This document shows, piece by piece, positions 36,414 to 44,639 of a DNA stretch of 64,000 nucleotides (its first letter is position 1; every line of letters starts with the position of its first letter). Below the pieces are notes generated by a model. It ran no database searches and was not told the origin of the DNA. It was given only the letters and a program-made list of their open reading frames with translations. This stretch comes from Hymenobacter rubripertinctus (GTDB taxonomy: Bacteria > Bacteroidota > Bacteroidia > Cytophagales > Hymenobacteraceae), in contig NZ_QYCN01000008.1 in the NCBI RefSeq assembly GCF_003583925.1, positions 1 through 64,000 of the forward strand. Direction: 5' to 3'. The translations under genes and the position numbers were made by a program.

Positions 36414-38714
36414 ATGCCTGCTTACCGATTAACGCGCCCGGCCTGGGGCGGCCTCGCCGTGCTGGTGCTCTCGTTGGGCATTTTGATTGCCACCTTCGGC
36501 CCCGCCCTGCTGCATCCGGGCCACTACTATTTTCAGGCCGGCGGCGACGGTATTCAGAGCTACTTCGCCACGGCTTACTACGCGCTCTATGATGGCGGGC
36601 AGCACTTTTCGGGCATGAACTACCCGGTGGGGGAAAACTTTAACTACCCCAACCTTCAGCCCCTCATTGCCTGGGGTATTCACGTGGCCCAGCAGCTGGG
36701 CCTGCCCGCCGCCAAACACGCCATCGGCATCACCAACGCGGCGGCCATGGGCGCACTGCTGCTCACCCCGCTGGTGATCTACCTGATTCTGCGCCGGTTC
36801 CGGCTGCCGGTGGTGTATGCCGTGGTGATGGCCCTGCTCATCGGGTTCCTCTCGCCCCAGGTGCAGCGCCTCGGCGACCATATGTCGCTGAGCTACGCCT
36901 GCTTCATGCCCCTGCTCTGGTACTGCATCCTGCGCATTCAGGATGCCCCCTACCGGGCCAGGTGGTACGTGCTGTTTGGCACGCTCGCCACCCTAATGGG
37001 GCTGATTATGCTTTATTTCCTGGCCTGCGGCTGCATTCTGCTGCTGCTGCACGCCGCCCTGCTGGCCCTGCGCAAGCCCCGGCCCTGGGGCGTGGTGTGG
37101 CGCATGGTGGTGGCGGCCCTGGTGCCGCTGGTGCTCACCCGCGGCTGGCTCTGGCTCACCGATACCGTGACCGACCGGCCGCCCAACCCCTACGGCCTGC
37201 TGGTGTACGTGGCCACGCCGACCGGCGTGTTCAGCCCCTCGGTGGGGCCGGGCCAGGGCTGGTGGCAGACGCTGTTCCGCACCGAATCGGCCTCCTACGA
37301 GGCCATGTCGTACGTGGGCATTGTCACCACCATCACCCTGCTGGTGGTGGGGCTGCTGGCTTTGCGCAAGTTCCTGATCCGACCCACCCTCGGCCCCCGG
37401 CTGCTCCCGGCGGGCATCCCCGGCCCGCTGTCCGTTGGGTTGATAGCGAGCGGCCTGCTGCTGCTGATTGCCTTTGGCCTACCCATGAAGTTCCCCGGCC
37501 TGAACTGGCTGGTAGATTATCTGGGGCCGTTCAAGCAGTTCCGGGCACTGGGCCGGTTTGCCTGGCCCTTCTACTACGTGGCCACCGTATTCACGGCCTG
37601 GCTGCTGTGGCAGCTCTGGCAGCGCCAGCAGCAGGCGGGCCAGACGTGGCTGCTGCGCCTGTGGCTGCCGGCGGTGCTGCTGCTCTGGGCCGGCGAGGCC
37701 TGGGTCAACCTCGACACGAAGGCCACTCAGGTGTTGCAGGGAGCCGGCGCGGAGGATTTTTTTAATGCCCGCAACGGCCTGACGGGCCGCCTGAGCTGGA
37801 CCAACCGCCGCCCCGAGGAGTTTCAGGCCATTCTGCCCCTGCCCTACTTCAACAAAGGCAGCGACAAAATTGACCTCGACGGCTCCGGCGAATCCATGTT
37901 TCAGGCCCACCGGCTGGCCGTAACCACGGGCCTGCCGGAGCTGTCGAGCTACGTGTCGCGGCCCTCCATGACGCAGGTAATGCGCCACGTGCAGCTGCTC
38001 AGCAGCCCGCTGGTGGCCAAGCCCCTGCTCAACTCCTTCCCCTCGCGCAAGCCCCTGCTGCTGCTCGTGACCTCGCCCTGGCTTTCGCCGGAAGAAGCGC
38101 GGCTGGTCGGGCTGGCGCATTTGCTGGTCGATGCGCCCGAGGGTAAGCTCTATGAGTTGTCGCTCGACAGCCTGGCCCGCACCAGCATTCCGCAGGAGCG
38201 GGCGCGGTTCCGCCAGCGCTGGCCCACCCTGCCCGCCCGCCCCGGCGGCCTGCGCGCCACTACGGCCAAAGGCGTGCTCTACCAACCCTTCGACGACCGG
38301 CCCGACCGCCGGGGCCGCCTCCGGGCCGGCGCTTTCCACGAGCCGAAAGGCATGTTCAGCATCGTCTACGACGGCCCCCTGCCCGCCCCGGCCGATACGG
38401 GCCGCTACGAAGTAAGCGCCTGGGTGAATGCCCAGACGGCCCACGGCATCGGCAACATCCAGGTGAAGCAGTACGTGGGCAACGACATGGTAGACCATCA
38501 GGTGGTAGACGGTCGCCTGGCCCGGGAAATCATGGGCGACTGGGTCCGGATGGTGGTTCCGCTGCGGGTGCGGCCGGGAGTAACCCGCCTCGAAGTGCTC
38601 TACGACAGTAAAGACCTGTTGCTCGACGACCTGCTGATCCGGCCCGCCGATACGGACGTGTACTGGCTGAGCGCCGATAAAACCCCCGTGCTCAACGGAT
38701 ATCCCCTGCGCTAG
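36414..38714 (+). CDS. multi-span membrane protein, GT-C-like, with C-terminal beta module
   Basis: 766 residues. About ten hydrophobic segments occupy residues 10-430. The first large loop after TM1 has HYYFQAGGDGIQSYFATAYY, where an acidic residue follows TM1 as in GT-C glycosyltransferases. Residues about 450-590 are soluble (FQAILPLPYFNKGSDKIDL), homologous to the C-terminal part of the protein at 44640-46526. The last ~180 residues form a jelly-roll-like domain (RYEVSAWVNAQTAHGIGNIQ, LLLDDLLIRPADTDVYWLS). Probably a surface-glycan or lipid-linked sugar transferase; no reaction can be assigned. Confidence 0.8.
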   Translation: MPAYRLTRPAWGGLAVLVLSLGILIATFGPALLHPGHYYFQAGGDGIQSYFATAYYALYDGGQHFSGMNYPVGENFNYPNLQPLIAWGIHVAQQLGLPAAKHAIGITNAAAMGALLLTPLVIYLILRRFRLPVVYAVVMALLIGFLSPQVQRLGDHMSLSYACFMPLLWYCILRIQDAPYRARWYVLFGTLATLMGLIMLYFLACGCILLLLHAALLALRKPRPWGVVWRMVVAALVPLVLTRGWLWLTDTVTDRPPNPYGLLVYVATPTGVFSPSVGPGQGWWQTLFRTESASYEAMSYVGIVTTITLLVVGLLALRKFLIRPTLGPRLLPAGIPGPLSVGLIASGLLLLIAFGLPMKFPGLNWLVDYLGPFKQFRALGRFAWPFYYVATVFTAWLLWQLWQRQQQAGQTWLLRLWLPAVLLLWAGEAWVNLDTKATQVLQGAGAEDFFNARNGLTGRLSWTNRRPEEFQAILPLPYFNKGSDKIDLDGSGESMFQAHRLAVTTGLPELSSYVSRPSMTQVMRHVQLLSSPLVAKPLLNSFPSRKPLLLLVTSPWLSPEEARLVGLAHLLVDAPEGKLYELSLDSLARTSIPQERARFRQRWPTLPARPGGLRATTAKGVLYQPFDDRPDRRGRLRAGAFHEPKGMFSIVYDGPLPAPADTGRYEVSAWVNAQTAHGIGNIQVKQYVGNDMVDHQVVDGRLAREIMGDWVRMVVPLRVRPGVTRLEVLYDSKDLLLDDLLIRPADTDVYWLSADKTPVLNGYPLR

Positions 38715-38755
38715 CGGGTGGGGGCGCACCGCTGGTTTCCAGTTGTATCCCGGCG

Positions 38756-39004
38756 GTGGAAAGCCCGAAAAAAGGTAACGGCGGCTATTGCGCCTTCCTC
38801 AAACGGTACCGCTATGCCTACGAGCAGCAGCACGTGAACCTGGACGTGCTACCCTTCAGCGCCGCCGCCACCCTGGCCCCCGAAACGGTGGTCGTGACCA
38901 GCGACCCCACGTACCGGCCCCGGCTGGATTCGTTGTTTCAGACCGTTATCCTGCACGAGGGCGAGTACGGGCAGACACTGCTGCTGCTGCCTCGTCGTCC
39001 TTAA
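38756..39004 (+). pseudogene. possible C-terminal remnant of a membrane glycosyltransferase-type gene
   Basis: A GTG-started frame of 82 residues ending DPTYRPRLDSLFQTVILHEG and GQTLLLLPRRP. KRYRYAYEQQHVNLDVLPFS and VVVTSDP resemble the extreme C-terminus of large membrane glycosyltransferase-type proteins rather than a free-standing protein. There is no signal or start context. It may be what remains of a third such gene in this cluster; it could also be a small intact gene. Confidence 0.4.
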
Positions 39005-39022
39005 CTCCTAGCCCCGCCCATC

Positions 39023-39967
39023 GTGGATCTTTCCGTTATCATCCCCATTTACAACGAAGAAACGAACATTCCGGCCCTCTACGAGCGGCTGGGCGGGGTG
39101 CTGGACCCCATGCGCCTGCCCGGCGGCTACGAGTTCATCTTCGTCAACGACGGCTCCCGCGACCAGTCGCTGGCCCTGATTGAGAACCTGGCGGCCCGCG
39201 ATGAGCGGGTGCGCTTCATCACCTTCAGCCGCAATTTCGGTCACCAGATTGCCGTGACGGCCGGCCTCGACCGGGCCGAGGGTCAGGCCGTGGTGATTAT
39301 TGATGCCGACTTGCAGGACCCGCCCGAGCTCATTCCGCAGCTCTACCAGAAACTGAGTGAGGGCTACGAGGTGGTGTACGCCAAACGCCGCAGCCGCCAG
39401 GGCGAAAGTGCCGCCAAAAAGCTCACGGCCAAACTTTTCTACCGGATTCTGGCCAGCATCACCCACATTTCCATTCCCGTAGATACCGGCGACTTCCGGG
39501 TAATTTCGCGCAAGGTGGTGGAGGCCCTGCGCCGGATGCCGGAGCAGAACAAGTTTATCCGGGGCCAGATTTCCTGGATCGGCTACCGCCAAACCCACCT
39601 GGAGTACGACCGGGCCGAGCGGGCCGGGGGCGAAACCGGCTACACCTACCGCAAAATGCTCAAGCTGGCCCTGGATGGCATCACGGCCTTCTCCGACGTG
39701 CCACTCAAGGCGGCCACGGTCAGCGGTTTCGTAGTGTCGGGCATTGCCTTTCTGGTGATGCTCTACACGCTCTACGCCCGCTTCATCTCCCACGACTACG
39801 AACCCGGCTGGGCCTCGCTGATGGTGAGTATCCTGTTCCTGGGCGGGGTGCAGCTCATTGCCGTGGGCATCATCGGCGAGTACATTGCGCGCCTTTCGGC
39901 CAACGTCCGCCAGCGTCCCCTCTACATCGTATCCGACAGCAACATCGCGCCGCCGGGTGAGAAGTGA
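39023..39967 (+). CDS. family-2 glycosyltransferase, polyprenyl-phosphate type
   Basis: 314 residues, GTG start. GT-A domain: LSVIIPIYNEETNIPALYER, FVNDGSRDQSL, the NFGHQIAVTAGLD block and metal-binding VIIDADLQDPPELIPQLY. Two C-terminal membrane segments (about 232-255, 265-290) follow, as in DPM1/GtrB/ArnC-like enzymes that load a sugar onto undecaprenyl phosphate. It would supply a lipid-linked sugar to the GT-C-like protein upstream (inference). Its last two codons and stop lie inside a 7-bp tandem repeat. Confidence 0.93.
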   Translation: MDLSVIIPIYNEETNIPALYERLGGVLDPMRLPGGYEFIFVNDGSRDQSLALIENLAARDERVRFITFSRNFGHQIAVTAGLDRAEGQAVVIIDADLQDPPELIPQLYQKLSEGYEVVYAKRRSRQGESAAKKLTAKLFYRILASITHISIPVDTGDFRVISRKVVEALRRMPEQNKFIRGQISWIGYRQTHLEYDRAERAGGETGYTYRKMLKLALDGITAFSDVPLKAATVSGFVVSGIAFLVMLYTLYARFISHDYEPGWASLMVSILFLGGVQLIAVGIIGEYIARLSANVRQRPLYIVSDSNIAPPGEK

Positions 39968-39998
39968 GAAGTGAGAAGTGAGAAGTGAGAAGTGAGAA
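39957..39998. repeat. 7-bp tandem repeat GTGAGAA, six units
   Basis: Six perfect GTGAGAA units begin inside the glycosyltransferase gene (they encode its last two residues and stop codon) and run directly into the 51-bp palindrome. Confidence 0.9.
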
Positions 39999-40111
39999 AA
40001 GGTACGTCATCCTGAGCGGAGCGAAGGACCTTATCACGTCGAAACGAGTCGTTGTTACGGTCGTTTCGACGTGATAAGGTCCTTCGCTCCGCTCAGGATG
40101 ACGTACCTTTT
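39997..40111. terminator. 51-bp perfect inverted repeat
   Basis: Arms 39997-40047 and 40061-40111 are exact reverse complements with a 13-nt loop, starting AAAA and ending TTTT. The longest perfect palindrome in the window. It includes the CATCCTGAGCGGAGCGAAGG core shared with 33921-34041. It sits between codirectional genes, so it could terminate the glycosyltransferase transcript. Confidence 0.9.
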
Positions 40112-40142
40112 TACCCATTCCCCTCCTCACCCTCCTCACCTT

Positions 40143-41588
40143 ATGCTTCAGCTCCAAAACTTCATCGGCGGCCAACTGGTGCCACCCGCCGCCGACCGCT
40201 ACCTGCCGCTGCTGGAACCGGCCACCGGGCAGGTATTTGGGCAGGTGCCCGACTCCGACGCGGCCGACGTGGAGGCCGCCGTGCAAGCCGCCGAAGCCGC
40301 GCTGCCGGCCTGGCGGGCGCTGCCGGCCGAGGAGCGGGGCCGGCGGCTGGTGCGCCTGGCCGGGCTGATTGAGGAAAACCTCGAACCCCTGGCCCGGGCC
40401 GAAAGCCAGGACAACGGCAAGCCCCTGCGCCTGGCCCGTACCCTGGATATCCCAAGGGCGGCCAGCAACTTCGCCTTTTTCGGCACGGCGGCCGGGCATT
40501 TCGCCACCGAAGCGCACGTGCAGGACGGCGTGGCGGTCAACTACACCGTGCGGCATCCACTGGGCGTAGTGGCCTGTATTTCGCCCTGGAACCTGCCGCT
40601 GTACCTGTTCACCTGGAAAATTGCGCCCGCCCTGGCCGTGGGCTGCTGCGTGGTGGCCAAGCCGTCGGAGCTGACGCCCTACACGGCTTTCCTGCTGAGC
40701 GAATTGGTGCAACAGGCGGGCCTGCCGGCGGGGGTGCTCAACATTGTGCACGGCACCGGCCCCCGCGCCGGGCAGGCCCTGGTGGAACACCCGGGCATCC
40801 GGGCCATCAGCTTCACGGGCGGCACGGCTACCGGGGCGCACATTGCCCGCACGGCGGCCCCGCAGTTCAAAAAACTGTCGCTGGAGCTGGGCGGCAAAAA
40901 CCCTAACCTGATTTTTGCCGACTGCGACCTGGCCGACGCCGTGCGCACCAGCGTGCGCAGCAGCTTCGCCAACCAGGGCCAGATCTGCCTCTGCGGCTCC
41001 CGCATTTTTGTGGAGCGGAGCATCTATGAAGCTTTCAAAACCGAATTCCTGGCCCAGGTGGCGGCCCTCACCGTGGGCGACCCGCTTGAGGAAGCCACCC
41101 ACCAGGGTGCTTTGGTGAGCGAGGCCCACCTGCAAAAGGTGCTGCGCTACATCGAGCTGGCCCACGAGGAGGGCGGACGGCTTTTGGCCGGCGGGCAGCG
41201 CGTGTACCTGCCGGGCCGCTGCGCCGGGGGCTACTTTCTGCAACCCACCGTGTTCGAGGGCCTCAGCCCCGACTGCCGGGTGAACCAGGAGGAAATCTTC
41301 GGGCCGGTGGTTACGCTCACGCCCTTCGATACCGAAGCCGAGGTGCTGGCCTGGGCCAACGGCACCGACTACGGTCTCTCGGCCACCCTCTGGACCCGCG
41401 ACCTGCACCGGGCCCACCGCCTGGCCCACCAGCTGCACGCCGGCGTGGTGTGGGTGAACACCTGGCTGCACCGCGACCTGCGCACGCCTTTTGGCGGCAT
41501 GAAGAACTCCGGCGTAGGCCGCGAGGGCGGGCTGGAAGCCCTGCGCTTCTTCACCGAAGCCCAGAACGTGTGCCTGAAGCTGGGCTGA
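40143..41588 (+). CDS. 2-aminomuconate/2-hydroxymuconate-semialdehyde-type aldehyde dehydrogenase
   Basis: 481 residues, NAD-dependent ALDH. SPWNLPLYLFTWKIAPALA, AKPSELTP, FTGGTATG for NAD, catalytic Glu248 (LSLELGGKNPN) and nucleophile Cys282 (NQGQICLCGSR). The overall pattern, with GGMKNSGVGREGG at the C-terminus, is that of ALDH8A1/AmnC enzymes oxidising 2-aminomuconate semialdehyde, the product of ACMSD encoded in this region. ATG 40143 is chosen because the earlier frame runs through the palindrome. A copy of its 3-prime end recurs at 43714-43815. Confidence 0.9.
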   Translation: MLQLQNFIGGQLVPPAADRYLPLLEPATGQVFGQVPDSDAADVEAAVQAAEAALPAWRALPAEERGRRLVRLAGLIEENLEPLARAESQDNGKPLRLARTLDIPRAASNFAFFGTAAGHFATEAHVQDGVAVNYTVRHPLGVVACISPWNLPLYLFTWKIAPALAVGCCVVAKPSELTPYTAFLLSELVQQAGLPAGVLNIVHGTGPRAGQALVEHPGIRAISFTGGTATGAHIARTAAPQFKKLSLELGGKNPNLIFADCDLADAVRTSVRSSFANQGQICLCGSRIFVERSIYEAFKTEFLAQVAALTVGDPLEEATHQGALVSEAHLQKVLRYIELAHEEGGRLLAGGQRVYLPGRCAGGYFLQPTVFEGLSPDCRVNQEEIFGPVVTLTPFDTEAEVLAWANGTDYGLSATLWTRDLHRAHRLAHQLHAGVVWVNTWLHRDLRTPFGGMKNSGVGREGGLEALRFFTEAQNVCLKLG

Positions 41589-41599
41589 CGGACCCGCAC

Positions 41600-41665
41600 A
41601 GCCTCCGGGTGCTGCTGCGGGCCGTGGCGCCGAAGCCCAACGGGGTGTTCTCCCGCCTCACCCCC
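41600..41665 (+). pseudogene. remnant of a glycosyltransferase C-terminus
   Basis: Eleven bases after the dehydrogenase stop the DNA encodes SLRVLLRAVAPKPNGVFSRL then TP. This matches 16 of 22 residues of the intact glycosyltransferase at 43891-44631 (SLRVLPLAVELKPNVVFSRL then NP, about 44509-44575). There is no start and no further homology on either side. With the dehydrogenase remnant at 43714 it marks a decayed duplication. Confidence 0.75.
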
Positions 41666-41709
41666 CTTCCCATCCACCGGGACCATACTCCAGACCCCGC
41701 GTCGTCTCG

Positions 41710-43443
41710 TTAGGGCATCACCGTCAGGTGGCGGTAGCTTTGGGTTGGCCCCTGCTGCACCCGCACCTGATAAACGCCGGCGGGCAGGGCGCGCAGGTCG
41801 AGCGGGCCGGGGCCGGGCAGCGCTTGCGTGCGCACGAGCCGGCCCAGCATGTCGAACAGCTGCACCTGGGCCGGAGCCGCCCGGGCCAGGCCCACGGTCA
41901 CCGTCTGGCGGGCGGGGTTGGGGTAGAGGGCCAGCCCCGGCACCGCCTGAGCCGCCCGCACGGCCAGTACCGGCGCACTGGTGCGGGCCACGAACATACC
42001 CCACAGGTCGGGGGCCGTGGCAGACCGGGTCCCGAAGGTGAACGTACCCGTCCCGTAGAGCCAGCTAGCCACGGTGGCCTGCCCCAACCCATCGACGGCT
42101 AAACGCGGCTGGCGGGCAATGGCCGGGCCGCTGGCCAGCCAGCCCTGCAAGGCCCGGCCCGTGGAGTCGAGGCGCAGCACGCTCACCTGTTGCTGGGCAC
42201 CGGCGGGGGCCGTGAGCTGCACCGCTCCCCAGCGCACCGCATTGACCAGCGTGACGATGTACAGGTCTTCGTGGGGGCCGAGGGCCAGGCCCCTGGGGCT
42301 GAGCGTGCCGGTCGCGCTGCGGCGGATAGTGCCCTCGGGCGTGAGCCGCAGCACGAACGCATTGTCGTTGTTGGGATTGGGCACGGTCTGCGTGCCCAGC
42401 GTCAGCGGGTTGGTGCTCATGCCGCCCAGCGCGTACACGTGACCGGCGGCACTCACTTTCACGTCGTCGAAGTAATTGCCCGCTGTAGGGGTAGCCAGGG
42501 TGCCGACCAGCACCCACTCCGGTATGTTGGCCGAGGAAATCTTTACTAGAAACCCTGTGCTTCGAGGGGTATTAGTAGGCCCGGCTACGGGTGGCAGATT
42601 ACCAAACAACAAGGTTGCGTCGAAAACCCAGCCAGCCAAATACACGTCACCCGTCGGAGAAAGGGCCAAGCCATTGTAAAAACGCGCATCGTCGTCGCCC
42701 TTGGGCTGTTGGCCCGCCCAGGAGCCAGCCACCTGCCCGGCCGCGTTCACGCGCACCAGAAAAGGCTGCTTGGTATAGGCCACGGGCGAGGTATAGGTTT
42801 GCGTGCCTACCGTCAGGGAGCCGCGGTAGGTGCCAAACACCACGCTGTTGCCGGCCGCATCCACCGCCAGCTTCCAGTTGCCCTGGCCATCCGACACCCC
42901 GTAGCCAGCTTCTACCACATCACTGGCCCACTGCACTATCCCGGCCGCACTCACCTTGAGCAGGAAAGCCCGAGGCCCCGGCGTTGCCACGACTAGGGCT
43001 CCCCCTATCACCAGCCCGCGGTTGCAGTAGCCCAGCGCGTAGAGGTTGCCCGCCGCGTCGGCGGCCACGTCCACCACCCGCCCCCCCTGGCTTTCCAGGT
43101 TCAGCGTCCAGTTGAGCTGCCCATCGGCCCGGTACTGGGCCAAAAAACCGTTGGTGTACGTAAAGCCCGTTCGGGGGTCGGGGGGGCGGTTGGTGCCCAG
43201 CACCAGCGGGGAGCCCGCAAACCGCAGGTCGGGGTCGAACTCCCCGCCAATCGTCACGTTGCCGGCCGCATCGGCCGCTACCCCGTTCACGAAGCCCGTG
43301 CGGTTGCTACCCGCACTCGGGCCGAGTTGGGTAGCCCAGGCCCAGTCAGACGTCGCCCCAACTTGCGCCCAACTCGGCGCGGGGCCGGCCAGCAGCCCCA
43401 GCAGTAGCAGTAGTAACAAAAAGCGGGGTAGCATATTGCGCAT
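41710..43443 (-). CDS. secreted beta-propeller-like protein with T9SS sorting domain
   Basis: 577 residues. Signal peptide MRNMLPRFLLLLLLLGLLAG...SWA, then repeated SBBP-type units (GVAADAAGNVTIGGEF, DVAADAAGNLYALGY, KLAVDAAGNSVVFGTY, VKVSAAGHVYALGG). The C-terminal type A sorting domain (LALYPNPARQTVTVGL, LRALPAGVYQVRVQ) routes it through the type IX system to the cell surface. Role unknown. The gene sits exactly between the two remnants of the dehydrogenase-glycosyltransferase duplication and reads opposite to them. Confidence 0.9.
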   Translation of the reverse strand: MRNMLPRFLLLLLLLGLLAGPAPSWAQVGATSDWAWATQLGPSAGSNRTGFVNGVAADAAGNVTIGGEFDPDLRFAGSPLVLGTNRPPDPRTGFTYTNGFLAQYRADGQLNWTLNLESQGGRVVDVAADAAGNLYALGYCNRGLVIGGALVVATPGPRAFLLKVSAAGIVQWASDVVEAGYGVSDGQGNWKLAVDAAGNSVVFGTYRGSLTVGTQTYTSPVAYTKQPFLVRVNAAGQVAGSWAGQQPKGDDDARFYNGLALSPTGDVYLAGWVFDATLLFGNLPPVAGPTNTPRSTGFLVKISSANIPEWVLVGTLATPTAGNYFDDVKVSAAGHVYALGGMSTNPLTLGTQTVPNPNNDNAFVLRLTPEGTIRRSATGTLSPRGLALGPHEDLYIVTLVNAVRWGAVQLTAPAGAQQQVSVLRLDSTGRALQGWLASGPAIARQPRLAVDGLGQATVASWLYGTGTFTFGTRSATAPDLWGMFVARTSAPVLAVRAAQAVPGLALYPNPARQTVTVGLARAAPAQVQLFDMLGRLVRTQALPGPGPLDLRALPAGVYQVRVQQGPTQSYRHLTVMP

Positions 43444-43713
43444 AGAGGTAGGTAGTTGAGTGGAAGAACCGATAGTGCGGGGCGAATATACCCTTGGCAC
43501 CCGACCTCTTGCAACGCTTGGCAAAATGAACGTTCGTCCTCTTGTTTTTCTCCCCCTACCCTTGCGGCCCCGAACCAGGGAAAATACCCTTCCCCCAGAC
43601 GCGCGAGTCTGCGCCGCTCCCCCCTGACCGGTGTGTGGCAGTTGAAATCCGCCGCGCCCGCCGGGGCCGCAAAAAAGCCGCAACCCCCGACACCGTAGTA
43701 GCCGACGCCCTCG

Positions 43714-43815
43714 CCCTTCAGCGGCATGAAGACCTCCGGCGTGGGCCGCGAAGGTGGCCTGGAGGCCCTGCGCTTCTTCACCGAGCCCCGGAACGTGGGC
43801 CTGAAAATGGGCTGA
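43714..43815 (+). pseudogene. remnant of an aldehyde-dehydrogenase C-terminus
   Basis: 33 codons plus TGA encode PFSGMKTSGVGREGGLEALR then FFTEPRNVGLKMG, nearly the end of the dehydrogenase at 40143-41588 (PFGGMKNSGVGREGGLEALR...). Similarity continues past the stop (CTGACGGACCCGCAC in both). Upstream similarity stops abruptly. It lies 76 bp before the intact glycosyltransferase. Confidence 0.9.
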
Positions 43816-43857
43816 CGGACCCGCACGGCGCGGGCACTCCGGCGGCCCGCTTCCGCT

Positions 43858-43865
43858 TATCTTTG
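43858..43865 (+). promoter_or_regulatory. -7 element of the glycosyltransferase at 43891
   Basis: TATCTTTG, a perfect TAnnTTTG, 25 nt upstream of the GTG start. Confidence 0.55.
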
Positions 43866-43890
43866 CTGTATCCGCGTCTTTTCCTCTTCC

Positions 43891-44631
43891 GTGTCCGTGC
43901 CCCTGCCACCTGCCCAACTGGCTCTTGTTCTGCCCTGCTACCATCCGCCCCTGAGCTGGGCCGGCAATATTCTCACTAGTCTGGCGAAGCTGGAAGCCCT
44001 GCTGCCCCCCGCCACAACCGTGCACCTGTACGTGGTGAACGACGGCACCGAAACGGGCGTGACGCCGGCCGACATTGCGTTGCTGACCCAGGCGCTGCCG
44101 GGTGCTTTCACTTACCTGGCTTACCCCCTCAACCAGGGCAAGGGCCATGCCCTGCGCACCGGCATTGCCCGGGTGCGGGAGCCCTACTGCATCTTCACCG
44201 ACATCGACTTTCCTTACCAGGAAACCAGCGTGGCGGCCCTCTACGCCCTGTTGCAAACCGGGGCCGACGTGGCCGTGGGCGTGCGCGACGACGGGTACTA
44301 CGCCCAGATTCCGCCGGCCCGGCGGCGGGTTTCGCGCCTGCTGCGCCGCCTCACCAAGCACGTACTGCGCCTGCCCGTCGATGACACCCAGTGCGGCCTG
44401 AAAGGCTTCAACGAAGCCGGCCGCCGCCTGTTTCTGCGCACCACCACCAAGCGCTACCTCTTCGATCTGGAACTGCTGTTTCTGGCAGCACGCCAGGGCT
44501 CCCTCCGGGTGTTGCCGCTAGCCGTGGAGCTCAAGCCCAACGTAGTCTTTTCCCGCCTCAACCCCCGGATTCTGCTCACCGAGAGCCTGAATTTCATCCG
44601 GATTCTGGGCCGGCGGCTGGAGCAGGAGTAG
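43891..44631 (+). CDS. family-2 glycosyltransferase
   Basis: 246 residues, GTG start. GT-A fold: LALVLPCYHPPLSWAGNILT, VVNDGTETGVTP, LNQGKGHALRTGI and the metal motif CIFTDIDFPYQETSV. It also has DDTQCGLKGFN and RYLFDLELLFLA, the pattern of dolichyl-phosphate-glucose-type transferases. No C-terminal membrane span, unlike the one at 39023. A short piece of a second copy of its C-terminus lies at 41600-41665. It converges on the next gene with only 8 bp between stops. Confidence 0.92.
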   Translation: MSVPLPPAQLALVLPCYHPPLSWAGNILTSLAKLEALLPPATTVHLYVVNDGTETGVTPADIALLTQALPGAFTYLAYPLNQGKGHALRTGIARVREPYCIFTDIDFPYQETSVAALYALLQTGADVAVGVRDDGYYAQIPPARRRVSRLLRRLTKHVLRLPVDDTQCGLKGFNEAGRRLFLRTTTKRYLFDLELLFLAARQGSLRVLPLAVELKPNVVFSRLNPRILLTESLNFIRILGRRLEQE

Positions 44632-44639
44632 CGCTTTGC

